DNA of 64,000 nt from Gilliamella sp. wkB108 (GCF_001690195.1 NZ_LZGM01000070.1:62001-126000), one strand, 5' to 3'; numbered from the stretch's first letter, positions 9,370-18,971 are shown. Notes: generated from the letters alone by a model not told the origin. Numbers and translations: made by a program.

Positions 9370-12216
9370 CTAGTTCGCTTTTTGTTTCTCTAATATCGGT
9401 TTTAAATATTGTCCTGTGTATGATTTTTTCGATTTCACTACTTCTTCTGGTGTACCTTCGGCAATAATCTCACCCCCACCATTACCGCCTTCCGGACCTA
9501 AGTCAACAATCCAATCGGCTGTTTTTATGACATCTAAATTATGTTCAATAACAACAATCGTATTACCTTTGTCCCGAAGTGAGTGTAATTGGGCTAGCAA
9601 TTGTTTTACATCAGCAAAGTGTAAACCGGTAGTAGGTTCATCTAAAATATACAAAGTACTACCAGTATCACGCTTAGATAACTCTTTTGCAAGTTTTACA
9701 CGTTGTGCTTCACCACCAGATAATGTAGTTGCTGATTGTCCAATCGTAATATAAGAAAGACCAACATCGATCAGCGTTTGTAATTTTCGTGCGATCATAG
9801 GTACAGCATCGAAAAACTCTCTTCCTTCTTCAACTGTCATATTTAAAATTTCGTTGATTGATTTACCTTTGTATTTAATTTCGAGCGTTTCACGATTATA
9901 ACGCGCACCGTGGCACTGATCACAAGGGACATATATATCCGGTAAAAAGTGCATCTCGACTTTAATTAAACCATCACCTTGGCAAGCTTCGCAACGGCCA
10001 CCTTTAACATTAAAACTAAATCGACCTGGATTGTAACCTCTAGCTCTTGATTCAGGCACACCTGCATAAAGTTCGCGTATAGAAGTAAAAAAACCAGTAT
10101 AAGTTGCAGGATTTGAACGTGGAGTTCGCCCAATTGGACTCTGATCTATCGCAATCACTTTATCAAAGAAATTCAGACCTTCAATAGCTCGGTAAGGTGC
10201 GATATCGCTTTTTTCAGCGCCATTTAACTCATTTTGAGCTAATGGGTAAAGCGTATCATTAATCAGTGTTGATTTACCCGAACCAGACACACCAGTAATA
10301 CATGTAAACAAGCCAACTGGTATATTTAATGTAACATCTTTAAGATTATTACCTGTTGCACCTATTAATGATAGCATGCGTTTTTTATCAATTTTAGTTC
10401 TGGTTTGAGGGATATCAATTTTTTCTTTACCCGATAAATATTGACCGGTCAATGAGGTTTTACACGCCATAATCTGTTTCGGCGTTCCTTGTGCTACGAT
10501 CTCACCACCATGTACGCCGGCACCCGGTCCAATATCAATAACGTAATCTGCCGCCATAATCGCTTCTTCATCATGTTCAACCACAATGACGGTATTACCT
10601 AAATCGCGCAGATGAGTTAAAGTATCAATCAAACGACTGTTATCACGTTGATGTAAGCCAATGGAAGGTTCATCTAGCACATACATTACACCAACTAAAC
10701 CTGCACCAATTTGGCTAGCTAGTCGAATGCGTTGCGCTTCACCTCCGGAAAGTGTCTCTGCAGATCGGGAAAGCGTTAAATAGTTAAGTCCTACATTAAT
10801 CAAGAATTGTAATCGATCGTTGATCTCTTTTAAGATTTTTTCGGCTATTTGCGCTCGTTGACCAGTTAACGCCAATTTATCAAAGAAATCTTTCGCTTGT
10901 TGTGTACTTAAATTACTAATTGTTGGTAGATTTGTATCATTAATAAACACATGCCTTGCATTTGTACATAATCGAGATCCATGACAAGTTGGACAAGGAC
11001 GATTGCTAATAAATTTGGCAAGCTCTTCGCGTACTGTTTGTGACTCTGTTTCTTTATAACGACGAGTTAAATTATTAACAATCCCTTCAAACGGATGTTT
11101 ACGTTTAACTACATCACCGCGATCATTGGTATAAACAAACTCAACTTCTGTATTACCAGAACCATTTAATAAGATATCTTTTATTTTTTCAGGTAATTTT
11201 TCATAGGGTTTATCAATATCAAATTTATAGTGATCAGCTAATGATTTTAACATTTGAAAATAATAAAAATTTCGACGATCCCAACCTTTAATCGCGCCTG
11301 CTGCCAATGATACCTCAGGCATTAGCACAATACGCTTAGGATCAAAATATTGCTGCACACCCAATCCATCACACTCTGGGCAAGCGCCTGCTGGATTATT
11401 AAATGAAAATAATCGTGGTTCTAATTCAGAAATACTATATCCACAAATTGGACAAGCAAAATTAGCAGAAAATAGTTGTTCTTCTGCATTAGGATCATCT
11501 AAATTGGCTACTTTGATAATACCATTTGTGATAGCCAGTGCTGTTTCAATCGATTCTGCCAATCGTAATTTAAGATCATCACGTATACGGAAACGGTCAA
11601 CAACTACCTCAATGGTATGTTTTTTTTGTAATTCCAATGTTGGTGGATCTGAAAGATCATAAACATCTCCATCAACTCTCACCCGAATATAACCGCTAGC
11701 CGCTAACTGTTCAAACAGTTTTACAAACTCACCTTTACGCTCAGTAACAACTGGTGCTAAGAGCATATAACGGTTTTCGGTAGGTAATGCCATAATACTA
11801 TCTACCATTTGAGATACCGTTTGCGCCGCTAATGGTAAATTATGATTTGGACAACGAGGTTCACCAATCCGAGCAAAAAGCAGACGTAAATAGTCATAAA
11901 TTTCGGTAATTGTTCCAACCGTCGAACGAGGATTATGTGATGTTGATTTTTGTTCAATTGAAATCGCTGGAGATAAGCCTTCAATATGATCAACATCTGG
12001 TTTTTCCATCAGTGATAAAAACTGACGTGCATAGGCTGACAGAGACTCTACATAACGTCGTTGGCCTTCGGCATAAAGGGTATCAAATGCTAATGAAGAC
12101 TTCCCTGAACCCGAAAGCCCAGTGATCACAACTAACTTGTCTCGAGGAATAATCACATTAATATTTTTTAGATTGTGCGTTCTCGCACCACGAATATCGA
12201 TATCTTTAATTGACAT
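9370..12216 (-). CDS. uvrA: Excinuclease ABC subunit UvrA
   Basis: A 948-residue protein with two ABC ATPase modules. Walker A motifs are [13 protein letters not shown] near residue 34 and [13 protein letters not shown] near 643; LSGGEAQR signatures are near 488 and 827. Zinc-type Cys pairs appear in [14 protein letters not shown] near 255-280 and CEAC/CDQC near 740-765. UvrA scans DNA for lesions with UvrB in nucleotide excision repair. A LexA-type box lies about 50 bp upstream of the start, so SOS control is expected. Confidence 0.97.
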   Translation of the reverse strand: MSIKDIDIRGARTHNLKNINVIIPRDKLVVITGLSGSGKSSLAFDTLYAEGQRRYVESLSAYARQFLSLMEKPDVDHIEGLSPAISIEQKSTSHNPRSTVGTITEIYDYLRLLFARIGEPRCPNHNLPLAAQTVSQMVDSIMALPTENRYMLLAPVVTERKGEFVKLFEQLAASGYIRVRVDGDVYDLSDPPTLELQKKHTIEVVVDRFRIRDDLKLRLAESIETALAITNGIIKVANLDDPNAEEQLFSANFACPICGYSISELEPRLFSFNNPAGACPECDGLGVQQYFDPKRIVLMPEVSLAAGAIKGWDRRNFYYFQMLKSLADHYKFDIDKPYEKLPEKIKDILLNGSGNTEVEFVYTNDRGDVVKRKHPFEGIVNNLTRRYKETESQTVREELAKFISNRPCPTCHGSRLCTNARHVFINDTNLPTISNLSTQQAKDFFDKLALTGQRAQIAEKILKEINDRLQFLINVGLNYLTLSRSAETLSGGEAQRIRLASQIGAGLVGVMYVLDEPSIGLHQRDNSRLIDTLTHLRDLGNTVIVVEHDEEAIMAADYVIDIGPGAGVHGGEIVAQGTPKQIMACKTSLTGQYLSGKEKIDIPQTRTKIDKKRMLSLIGATGNNLKDVTLNIPVGLFTCITGVSGSGKSTLINDTLYPLAQNELNGAEKSDIAPYRAIEGLNFFDKVIAIDQSPIGRTPRSNPATYTGFFTSIRELYAGVPESRARGYNPGRFSFNVKGGRCEACQGDGLIKVEMHFLPDIYVPCDQCHGARYNRETLEIKYKGKSINEILNMTVEEGREFFDAVPMIARKLQTLIDVGLSYITIGQSATTLSGGEAQRVKLAKELSKRDTGSTLYILDEPTTGLHFADVKQLLAQLHSLRDKGNTIVVIEHNLDVIKTADWIVDLGPEGGNGGGEIIAEGTPEEVVKSKKSYTGQYLKPILEKQKAN

Positions 12217-12264
12217 GAATCTCTTCTTAAGTATGTTTTTTAGGCAAATTGAATAACAAATTAA

Positions 12265-12280
12265 CTGTATATTATACCAG
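12265..12280 (-). promoter_or_regulatory. LexA (SOS) box upstream of uvrA
   Basis: CTGTATATTATACCAG fits the enterobacterial LexA operator CTG(T)-N8-(A)CAG with one mismatch in the right half. It sits 49-64 bp before the uvrA start, where uvrA operators are known in E. coli. Confidence 0.7.
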
Positions 12281-12402
12281 TATTAATAATTGAAATACAC
12301 TCTTAAATATCTGAGTATGTTTCCTTATCGGTTTTATATTGAAACATACCCTTAACCTGAAACTTTTTTACAAAAACAACTTTGAAATTAAGATTATTTT
12401 TT

Positions 12403-12426
12403 CTTTTTTAGTTATAACTAAAAAAG
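12403..12426. repeat. 24-bp perfect palindrome between kdgK and uvrA
   Basis: A perfect inverted repeat with half-site CTTTTTTAGTTA and no spacer, flanked by AT-rich DNA. It lies in the 328-bp gap upstream of uvrA and downstream of kdgK. It could be an operator or a weak terminator; nothing else in the gap decides between them. Confidence 0.5.
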
Positions 12427-12504
12427 ATAATCATCTTGATAATCTGATGAAGCTAATATATATGGGTAAGAATTTTAAAAATTAAAAAAAATAATTTGCT
12501 GATT

Positions 12505-12533
12505 AACAACGGCCATCACTATCGACCGTTGTT
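12505..12533 (-). terminator. Terminator after kdgK
   Basis: An 8-bp stem (AACAACGG / CCGTTGTT) lies just past the kdgK stop. Reading on the minus strand, a run of T residues follows about 15 nt later. Confidence 0.6.
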
Positions 12534-12544
12534 ATCAAATAAAA

Positions 12545-13480
12545 TTAAGCAATTAATTTAGGTGTAGCATCTAAAGGAATAATTGCACCACGGTATTGTA
12601 TAATCGTACCAGCAACTAGATGTCCTTGCAAAGCGGATTGTTCAGGATTTTTACCACTCAATCTTGCACCTAAATAACCTGCACTAAAAGAGTCGCCTGC
12701 CGCTGTCGTATCAACAATTTTCTCTTTGGCAATTTTATTTGCTGGAACATCAAAACGTCCTTCAATTGATTCAATAATACAGCTATCACTTCCTCGTTTG
12801 ATGACAATCTCGCTTACTCCAAACTTTTTAGTTCGTTCTATTACTTGTTCATAAGGTAACTTACCCCATAACAGATCTTCATCATCTAAGGTTAAAAATG
12901 CGATGTCGGTATAGGCAAGAATATCGGCATAAACACTACGAGCTAAATCAAAACTGCTCCATAGACGTGGACGGAAATTATTGTCAAAAATAACTTTACC
13001 ACCATTAGCTTTCACTTTTTTCAGTAAATCTAACAATTTAAGAATACTTTCCGCATCAAGTATTGCAATACTAATTCCACTTAAATAAACGTAATCAAAC
13101 TGGGCTATTTGTTGAACAATACTATCTGTTTGTGCGGTTTTTAACCAAAATTTCGCAGCAGCATCATTACGCCAATAATAAAATGAACGTTCTCCTTGTT
13201 CATCGGTTACTATTGAATAAAGTCCGGGCATCTTATCAGACATTGTTTGCACAAGATCCGTTTGAATATTTTCATTGTGCCAGCTATTAATCATCTCTTG
13301 ACTAAATGGGTCTGTACCTAATCCTGTCACATAATGAATCGAAAAATCTTTATTTTTTAATAAACGTGATAAATAAACCGAAGTATTAAGGGTATCACCA
13401 CCAAAACTACGTGTTGTTGAATCTGGTTTAATTGATAGTTCAATCATACATTCGCCGATAACAGCGATTTTTGTTGTCAT
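12545..13480 (-). CDS. kdgK: 2-dehydro-3-deoxygluconokinase (KDG kinase)
   Basis: A 311-residue PfkB-family sugar kinase. The N-terminus IAVIGECMIELS and GGDTLNTSVYLSRLL (residues ~28-42) match KdgK, and the C-terminal DTTAAGDSFSAGYLG carries the catalytic Asp near residue 255. KdgK phosphorylates 2-keto-3-deoxygluconate in hexuronate/pectin breakdown. The YhcH-type gene starts just upstream (27-bp gap), so both probably form one operon for uronate or sialic-acid-like sugar use. Confidence 0.9.
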   Translation of the reverse strand: MTTKIAVIGECMIELSIKPDSTTRSFGGDTLNTSVYLSRLLKNKDFSIHYVTGLGTDPFSQEMINSWHNENIQTDLVQTMSDKMPGLYSIVTDEQGERSFYYWRNDAAAKFWLKTAQTDSIVQQIAQFDYVYLSGISIAILDAESILKLLDLLKKVKANGGKVIFDNNFRPRLWSSFDLARSVYADILAYTDIAFLTLDDEDLLWGKLPYEQVIERTKKFGVSEIVIKRGSDSCIIESIEGRFDVPANKIAKEKIVDTTAAGDSFSAGYLGARLSGKNPEQSALQGHLVAGTIIQYRGAIIPLDATPKLIA

Positions 13481-13506
13481 GTTGTTACCTATGATCCTTG
13501 CTTTAA

Positions 13507-13977
13507 TTATAAATAATCCAATGCGATTTTTACCACAACTTTGCGAACAGTTGCAATCTTATTGTCAATAGCACAAAGAGGCTTATGAACTTCATTAGGT
13601 AAAAATACAATAAAATCGTTCGCTTGTAATACTAACATCGTCTCTTCATCTGGTGTCTGAACAAAAGCAATATCATTCTCAGCAAGTTTATCGTCTAACA
13701 TTTTAGTATGTGGAGGCAAAGTACTCAAAGCCATTCCCTCTTTTCCGTCTAAAACAATTTGTACATCAATATACTTTGCATGATACTCAGGATTGGCTTG
13801 TTCAATGAAACGAGAGGTACTGTCTGATACCATAAAATACATGTTATCACCGTCAATTTCATAACGACCAACTGGAGTATTGCTATTAACATTATCTTTT
13901 ACATATTCAATTGACTGTTTTATTTTGGCTGGCAAATAAGGGACTAATCCTAAATGATTAATATTACCTATAATCAT
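13507..13977 (-). CDS. YhcH/YjgK/YiaL-family protein
   Basis: A 156-residue cupin-like protein. The internal EYHAKYIDVQIVLDGKEGM segment and C-terminal NDFIVFLPNEVHKPLC, with its metal-binding-type His and Glu, match YhcH/NanQ/EbgC-type beta-subunits. Relatives act as sugar anomerases or accessory proteins in sialate and gluconate catabolism. It is first in a two-gene unit with kdgK. The substrate is inferred only from its partner. Confidence 0.8.
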   Translation of the reverse strand: MIIGNINHLGLVPYLPAKIKQSIEYVKDNVNSNTPVGRYEIDGDNMYFMVSDSTSRFIEQANPEYHAKYIDVQIVLDGKEGMALSTLPPHTKMLDDKLAENDIAFVQTPDEETMLVLQANDFIVFLPNEVHKPLCAIDNKIATVRKVVVKIALDYL

Positions 13978-14312
13978 ACTAAATGATCCTTAATATATTA
14001 GTTAATGCGATTCATAAAAATTATATTGTTCCCAACTAAACTTGGAGTTAAGAGAACCAAATAAATTTGCAAAGAGTATATACTTAAGTAAGGATTTTTT
14101 GTAGATCAATTATTAATAAGTTAACAAACAAATAGAATAATTCTAATATGAAAGCTATTTTAAAGAGAATAGTAGATTTTGGTTTATTGATAATAGGTGT
14201 TGTAAAGTTAATTAATTTTTTCTTATCATTACAATCAATTAAATTAAATAGCAAAATTACTTTATTGAAAACTATAGAAACACTGAAAAACTGCAAAAAA
14301 AACTAAATTAGA
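13978..14312. other. Intergenic, promoter region of yhcH-kdgK
   Basis: Very AT-rich DNA of about 330 bp. It should contain the minus-strand promoter for the YhcH-kdgK unit near 13980-14050. A 70-residue Leu/Ile/Lys-rich open frame at 14084-14296 has no visible ribosome-binding site and biased composition, so I do not call it a gene. Confidence 0.4.
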
Positions 14313-14624
14313 TTATTTTAAAAGAATTTCAGGTGTAGCTTCACCGGTTTGAATATTAAGTCCGTATTGTCCCCCATCCCATCTATATGCCTTATATTCA
14401 TCTTGAATTTTATAAATATTCATAAAACTATCACCAAATCGATCGTTTTTCGAAAATACACGCCATATGACTTGCCCTATATTGTTAATAAAAAAAATAT
14501 TTCTTGACGCTTTTAGAGGATCTTTATTAAAAATACGATTAAAACCATCAATCAAAACTAATTGGCAATTATTATCGATTTTTATTATTTGCAAGGCTAT
14601 TTGAGTATCAATATAATCTATCAT
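14313..14624 (-). CDS. Hypothetical protein, immunity-protein-like
   Basis: A 103-residue acidic-to-neutral protein with no signal or membrane segment. The second half (GQVIWRVFSKNDRFGDSF, then YKAYRWDGGQYGLNIQTGE) has the alternating strand pattern and WDG...Y...TGE wording often seen in small immunity proteins of polymorphic toxins, but I do not recognise a named family. It lies just left of the fossil integrase, so it may be the last gene of an older island or a host orphan. No toxin gene is adjacent. Confidence 0.45.
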   Translation of the reverse strand: MIDYIDTQIALQIIKIDNNCQLVLIDGFNRIFNKDPLKASRNIFFINNIGQVIWRVFSKNDRFGDSFMNIYKIQDEYKAYRWDGGQYGLNIQTGEATPEILLK

Positions 14625-14805
14625 TAAAAACTCATATTATAAAAAATAGTCAGCTTTAATTTATATCAATAATTGATATTGCATTCAATTTGAATTTCAT
14701 TCATCTAATTCAAGTTATTAATAATATCAATCAATAGAAACCTTTTCATTATTTATTCTATATTTTATTAATTGTACTTTGACAAATAGCTGATACTTCG
14801 GCAAG

Positions 14806-15080
14806 GAGCAGGGATCTATGCCTTGCTTAATTAATTCGCGTGCTTCGTCACGTTGTTTTCGCGCTTGTTGTAGTGATGTTTCTGGATATTTACCGAAAGA
14901 TAATAATGTCTCTTTATTCGATATGAGTTTTTTATATTTAAATCGCCATAATTTAGCTCCCGACGATTTGACTTACAAAAAAAGACACCCACCGTCAAAA
15001 TACTTTTTATCCTTACCATTGGCTTTTAATGCTTTTATTTGTGCATCAGTCAAAGGGGTAGTTTTAATAGCCGTTTTTCA
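14806..15080 (-). pseudogene. Truncated P4-type integrase (fossil of a third element)
   Basis: The minus strand encodes about 90 residues matching the N-terminus of the satellite integrase at 22024-23274: TTPLTDAQIKALK, an arm-binding-domain stretch VKSSGAKLWRFKY, and QQARKQRDEARELIKQGIDP. A run of 65+ bp is nearly identical at the DNA level (14806-14875 against 23013-23082). The start codon is missing, an in-frame TAA interrupts the reading near residue 31, and similarity ends abruptly at GIDP. The catalytic domain is gone. This is the right-hand remnant of an earlier element in the same tRNA site. Confidence 0.85.
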
Positions 15081-15147
15081 CCTTTGGAGGGATCTAATTA
15101 TAAAGGGACTTTATCGCCCCCCCAAAATATACCCCCATTATTTTTGG

Positions 15148-15282
15148 TTGTAAATGTACCTTACAGATGCTTGCAGAATAGTAAAATAGACTTTAAGCCT
15201 TGTTTATACTGGTTTTGATGTGCTTTAAAGGATTTTAAAGAATATTACTGAATATTGAATTGGTGCAGTGGTCGGACTTGAA
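15148..15282. repeat. Duplicated int-att leader with decayed att remnant
   Basis: This stretch is a diverged copy of 23336-23472, the DNA between the satellite integrase start and its att site. It ends in a 3'-tRNA-Leu remnant at 15261-15282, with one base deleted and one or more substituted relative to the tRNA. It marks the right end of the fossil element and the left att of the satellite. Confidence 0.85.
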
Positions 15283-15336
15283 AAGCATTGCTTAATTCCT
15301 TTTTGAAATTGTGTTTTTTGTTTTTTATAATTTATT

Positions 15337-15359
15337 CGTATAACTAAACGTATAACTAA
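15337..15359 (+). repeat. Left arm-type integrase sites (pair)
   Basis: Two copies of CGTATAACTAA at 15337-15347 and 15349-15359, 12 bp apart. The same pair recurs at 23304-23326, just inside the other end of the satellite. Paired sites flanking both att ends suggest arm-type binding sites of the satellite integrase. Confidence 0.6.
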
Positions 15360-15418
15360 AACAAAAAATTACCCCATAAATTAGATATTATTATCCTGAC
15401 ACACAAAAGCATAAAAAT

Positions 15419-15500
15419 TAAAAAAATTGGGTTAGCGTTAAAATGAAAGGAAGTGGATGGTTTGGATGACTAAAATCTGTAGAAATTGACCCTCCCCCCA
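15419..15500 (-). other. cos-like sequence 1 in satellite
   Basis: About 80 bp closely resemble prophage positions 42588-42668, the gap between terS and HNH. A 22-bp block (15429-15450 against 42595-42616) is identical, followed by matches through GGTTTGGA.GAC, GTAGAAATT.ACC and a C-rich end. It has the same orientation as the prophage copy. HK97-type phages place cos beside terS/HNH, so this is a candidate packaging-site mimic. Confidence 0.7.
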
Positions 15501-15522
15501 TAAAAATAAAATTTTATAAAAA

Positions 15523-15627
15523 AGTGTTCACGGTGTTCACTATTTCTTTTAAGCCTTATTTTAAAAGGCTTTAGACGGTGAACACTTTAGGATTTACTAT
15601 TCACAAGTGTTCACTTTAGGTGTTCAC
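15523..15627. repeat. Iteron cluster 1 (P4 type I-like), putative replication site
   Basis: Five copies of (A/G)GTGTTCAC or its complement GGTGAACAC lie at 15523-15531, 15532-15540, 15577-15585, 15606-15614 and 15619-15627. Phage P4 alpha protein binds GGTGAACAG-type iterons in ori1 and crr. The alpha-like gene ends just downstream at 15681, so this is a likely alpha-binding locus (ori or crr). Confidence 0.75.
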
Positions 15628-15632
15628 TAAAT

Positions 15633-15660
15633 AAAAAACCGCTCAAATTAAGCGGTTTAT
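15633..15660 (-). terminator. Terminator after primase gene
   Basis: On the minus strand AAACCGCT-loop-AGCGGTTT is followed by a T run, 20 nt past the primase stop codon. Confidence 0.8.
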
Positions 15661-15680
15661 ATGATAACAAATAATAACAA

Positions 15681-18050
15681 CTAGCTAGGTTCTTCTGCTC
15701 TTGGTAGCCAATCCTGACTAGTATAGGTATTAATCTCTACGTTTGTCCTCATTCCTTTATTTGATCTTTTACGGATATAATTTTTACCGTTTTCTTTCAT
15801 TGCATAATTAAGTGATGTACCAAATTGTGTGAGCGATAAAGGGTTGTTTAAGCCTGTATTGCGTATATATTCAATATAAGCATGATACAAATATCTTCTT
15901 GGGTTAAAGGGGGTGATCCCCAAACCTCCCATAAACATCCCATTAGGATAATCAAGGGCATCAAGATAACTACAAAAATCGACTAGATGATCAGATTCGC
16001 GTTTAATAGCGGTTGCTTCCTCTGACTGTTGTTGCTTGTGTAGTCTTTCTTTTGCTTCTATAGGATTAGTAAACTCATTTAATAGTAATCTGACAATAGA
16101 GGGGAGTTCTTGCTCTATTTTGCTGACCAAATTTAAATCTCGCTCTTTTTCAGGGATAACCTCGCCAAAGTGAAAGATTACTCTGCGCCGAGATATACCG
16201 CCGTTACGCTCGTTAAATCGCATTGCTTCGTTATTTATTACCAATACCACAGCAGGGATTTTACAGGAATAGGGTTGCTTGTGTTTTGGGTCTATTGCGA
16301 CTTCATCACCACCGGTAATTGCTTTTAAACCTGCACCACTGCCCATGTAGCGCGGTTGGTCGGGTAATATAACCAATGAATACCCCACGATTAAGGCTCT
16401 ATCTCTTGCCTTCTCTAAAGAGTCCATTGTGCCTATTACGGTATTACTTTTACCAGATAACATGGTCGCGATTTCAGCAAACACACTTTTACCGCTACCG
16501 CCTGCGCCTGTAACTTCTAGGAACAATTGCCAGTCATGTCGATTGGCTAATATCATATATAGCGAAGCAAGGATATTTTTAGCTTTATCCTGATTACCTG
16601 ATACTCTTTTTAGCCATTTAGTAAAATTCGGGGCGTGAGTTTCAAAAGATTCATTTTCCTTGGCAGGGTAGTAATCAATATTGTTATTGACTAATAGCCA
16701 ATCTTGTTTATTGTGTGGTCTAAAGGTTTGGCTTTTTAGCTCATATACCCCATTTCTAAAGCAGATTAAATCTTTTTTAGGTATTCCCATTATGGGCAGT
16801 GATAGCCTGAGCGATTCAACCGCCGAGCTTATCCTTAAGGGGTTAAATGGTTCGCCTGATTGGGTAAATAAATCGGCTAACGTTCGCATTAACACTTTAT
16901 CGCTGATAGGTTGCCATACATTATCTTGATAGTGATAGATTTCATCTGTTCTTAGGTTAATCGCGAGATTATTACCGTAATATTGTTTTAACAGGTCAGC
17001 CCGTTGACTGGATGCCATTTGCGATAAGTTCATGGTGGATAAATCTTTTTGCATGTTATGGTTTGTTATGATTTGTAGCTCAGGTTTTATAAGGTTTGCA
17101 TTAAATGAAGCTGAGGTTTTCTCAAGTCCAAATTGTTGCCTGTAATCGTCCCAATCGGCTTTGAAATCCGTTTCAGGTATCGAGTAATAGCCATTGATTG
17201 CTTGAGCTGTTTCTATCGCTTTTTCTTTCCCTGTGTTTTTGTCATTACCTATATCATTATCACCTGCAATGATGATTTTAGCGGTAGGATTGATTTCACG
17301 AACAGCCTTAGCTACATGAATAAGATTACCTGCGTCAATGGCTGATATAACAATAGACCGATAGCGGAATTCCGCTATCGATATCCCTGTGGCTAAGCCC
17401 TCACAGATAATAATCTCATTATGTGAGCGCAATTTTGCACATACTTCCGCAGGTCTGCTCAAAATTGAGCCGACTAAAATAAAAGCTCCTTTTTTATTTG
17501 AGCCTTTCATTAAATGCTTACTGCCGTCTGATTCAATAAACTGTGCGCCTGCGTATTCATTATGAAGATTCAGCATAGGCGCAAAAATGCGCCCGTTATC
17601 CAGTAAAGGTAAATCAAAGGTTAACCCTTTCTTGGTGAGGTATTCAGATTGCCCTAATGATGTTTTAGAGAGTAAATATTCGACTTTTTTACATACGTGA
17701 TTTTCTGGTATGTTGTTATTATGCAACTGTTCAGAATCTATCTTTTTAAATATGGTTTTTTCTCGTATTTGGTTGCTCTGATTAGATAAATTTAGGCATT
17801 CCGTCACTTTGATTGATGCTTCTTTAGCACTACAATTAAAATAGTTCTTAATCAGCTCTAAGCCGTCACCACTACCACATTGATTACAAATATAAGTACC
17901 TCGCCCATTTTGATTATCAAACCGAAATCTATCTTTACCACCACATATAGGACAAGCGCAATGCTTGCCACTACCCACTTCAATGCCTAATGAATAAAAG
18001 ATATAGTCCCATTTATCTATTGCTTGGGCTGTAATTTCACTTATTTTCAT
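15681..18050 (-). CDS. P4 alpha-type primase/helicase
   Basis: A 789-residue protein, close to P4 alpha (777). Domains in order: a zinc-binding primase finger (CPICGGKDRFRF...CNQCG, residues ~37-61), a Toprim-like segment IIICEGLATGISIAEF near 213-228, and a C-terminal D5/SF3-type helicase with Walker A GAGGSGKS near 507, a Walker B-like VILPDQPRY and PAVVLVINNEAMRF sensor region. P4 alpha primes DNA, unwinds it and binds its origin iterons; the iteron clusters at 15.5 and 21.7 kb fit this. It is the last gene of the minus-strand operon with two small upstream genes, 10 bp from the nearest. Confidence 0.92.
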   Translation of the reverse strand: MKISEITAQAIDKWDYIFYSLGIEVGSGKHCACPICGGKDRFRFDNQNGRGTYICNQCGSGDGLELIKNYFNCSAKEASIKVTECLNLSNQSNQIREKTIFKKIDSEQLHNNNIPENHVCKKVEYLLSKTSLGQSEYLTKKGLTFDLPLLDNGRIFAPMLNLHNEYAGAQFIESDGSKHLMKGSNKKGAFILVGSILSRPAEVCAKLRSHNEIIICEGLATGISIAEFRYRSIVISAIDAGNLIHVAKAVREINPTAKIIIAGDNDIGNDKNTGKEKAIETAQAINGYYSIPETDFKADWDDYRQQFGLEKTSASFNANLIKPELQIITNHNMQKDLSTMNLSQMASSQRADLLKQYYGNNLAINLRTDEIYHYQDNVWQPISDKVLMRTLADLFTQSGEPFNPLRISSAVESLRLSLPIMGIPKKDLICFRNGVYELKSQTFRPHNKQDWLLVNNNIDYYPAKENESFETHAPNFTKWLKRVSGNQDKAKNILASLYMILANRHDWQLFLEVTGAGGSGKSVFAEIATMLSGKSNTVIGTMDSLEKARDRALIVGYSLVILPDQPRYMGSGAGLKAITGGDEVAIDPKHKQPYSCKIPAVVLVINNEAMRFNERNGGISRRRVIFHFGEVIPEKERDLNLVSKIEQELPSIVRLLLNEFTNPIEAKERLHKQQQSEEATAIKRESDHLVDFCSYLDALDYPNGMFMGGLGITPFNPRRYLYHAYIEYIRNTGLNNPLSLTQFGTSLNYAMKENGKNYIRKRSNKGMRTNVEINTYTSQDWLPRAEEPS

Positions 18051-18060
18051 TACATCCCCC

Positions 18061-18444
18061 TTAATGGATAGTCGAGCTTGATTCAGCTTTGATATCTATG
18101 ACTAAATCAATAAATAATGATTCAAGCATTTCTCGCCCTGATTGTGTTAGCTCCATAGGTTTGTCATTACTTTCAAAGTACATTGCTTTTAACAGACCAT
18201 AAGTGCGATTTAAGCCTTCACTCTCGCCGAAGTCTTCAATCAAACAATCTTTAAGACTGACCTTTAACCCTAACACAACTAAATCCCTGTCTATATCAAT
18301 CTTAATACCGTCATGAATAAATACCTTTGCACCGTTTTTATTAATCTGCTCAATTAAAAATAAGCCTGCTATAATCGCCATGGTTGAATCAACTATACTA
18401 TGGTGAATTGCGTTTACTTCTTGTTTATAGTTCATATTATTCAA
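18061..18444 (-). CDS. Satellite hypothetical protein
   Basis: A 127-residue acidic protein with no recognised family. The start region is hydrophobic-helical (HSIVDSTMAIIAGLFLIEQI) and the C-terminus is charged. Its stop is 10 bp before the alpha-type primase and its start overlaps the preceding gene by 8 bp, so it is translated from the same message. A role in replication control or host takeover is possible from position only. Confidence 0.65.
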   Translation of the reverse strand: MNNMNYKQEVNAIHHSIVDSTMAIIAGLFLIEQINKNGAKVFIHDGIKIDIDRDLVVLGLKVSLKDCLIEDFGESEGLNRTYGLLKAMYFESNDKPMELTQSGREMLESLFIDLVIDIKAESSSTIH

Positions 18445-18778
18445 CTACCTTATTGCTACGTTCAGCATCTAATTGATTAATTTGATTCAAAGCAAAATAA
18501 GCTACATCCTTTAATTGCGTTAATAAGTAGCCTATATCACGCATATCATTTTTTAGGTTTTGCTCTGTATAATCCTCACTCTCACAAGCCCAGTACATTA
18601 AATTACCAATCGCGCCAACTCCCCATAAAATAGATTGCTGTAGTTCTTCAAAATGATTCTTTGCTTGCAATAAGTAACAGGTTGGAATATTCGACTTATA
18701 GAGATTTAAGACAGAAATTAAATTAGATAGGTCAAGTTGCCCATTTTCAGGGCGTAAGGTATCATTACTATTAGCCAT
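18437..18778 (-). CDS. Satellite hypothetical protein
   Basis: I start this gene at the ATG at 18778 (MANSNDTLRPENG), giving 113 residues; the frame stays open far upstream but that part has poor composition and no start signal. The protein is helical with a hydrophobic centre (GVGAIGNLMYWACES). Its size and place before the alpha gene recall small P4 derepression-type proteins, but I cannot assign it to one. It overlaps the next gene by 8 bp. Confidence 0.6.
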   Translation of the reverse strand: MANSNDTLRPENGQLDLSNLISVLNLYKSNIPTCYLLQAKNHFEELQQSILWGVGAIGNLMYWACESEDYTEQNLKNDMRDIGYLLTQLKDVAYFALNQINQLDAERSNKVVE

Positions 18779-18870
18779 AGCATTACTCCGTTTAATGTTT
18801 GTGGTTAGATAGCCTATTGAGGTGCGAACTCTTTGGGCTATCGATTTTATTAATATTTTAAATATTAATG

Positions 18871-18949
18871 TGTCCGCACAATATATTTTATTTTGTCCGT
18901 ACATGTCAACACTATTTTTATTCTTTATTTTCGTGTATATTGTCCGCAC
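18871..18949 (+). promoter_or_regulatory. Three TGTCCG(C/T)AC repeats, putative RHH operator
   Basis: Copies lie at 18871-18879, 18894-18902 and 18941-18949 in direct orientation, directly before the ribbon-helix-helix gene at 18972. RHH regulators usually bind tandem short sites in their own promoters, so autoregulation is likely. The same DNA holds the leader of the minus-strand replication operon. Confidence 0.55.
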
Positions 18950-18971
18950 TAATGATATTTGAATAATTAAT

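Noticed and set aside
9416-9754. 112-residue plus-strand frame inside uvrA
   Set aside because: Antisense shadow of uvrA.
14084-14296. 70-residue hydrophobic frame
   Set aside because: Leu/Ile/Lys-biased AT-rich sequence without a ribosome-binding site.
14818-15153. 111-residue plus-strand frame over the integrase remnant
   Set aside because: It is the complement of the recognisable integrase fragment; no independent support.
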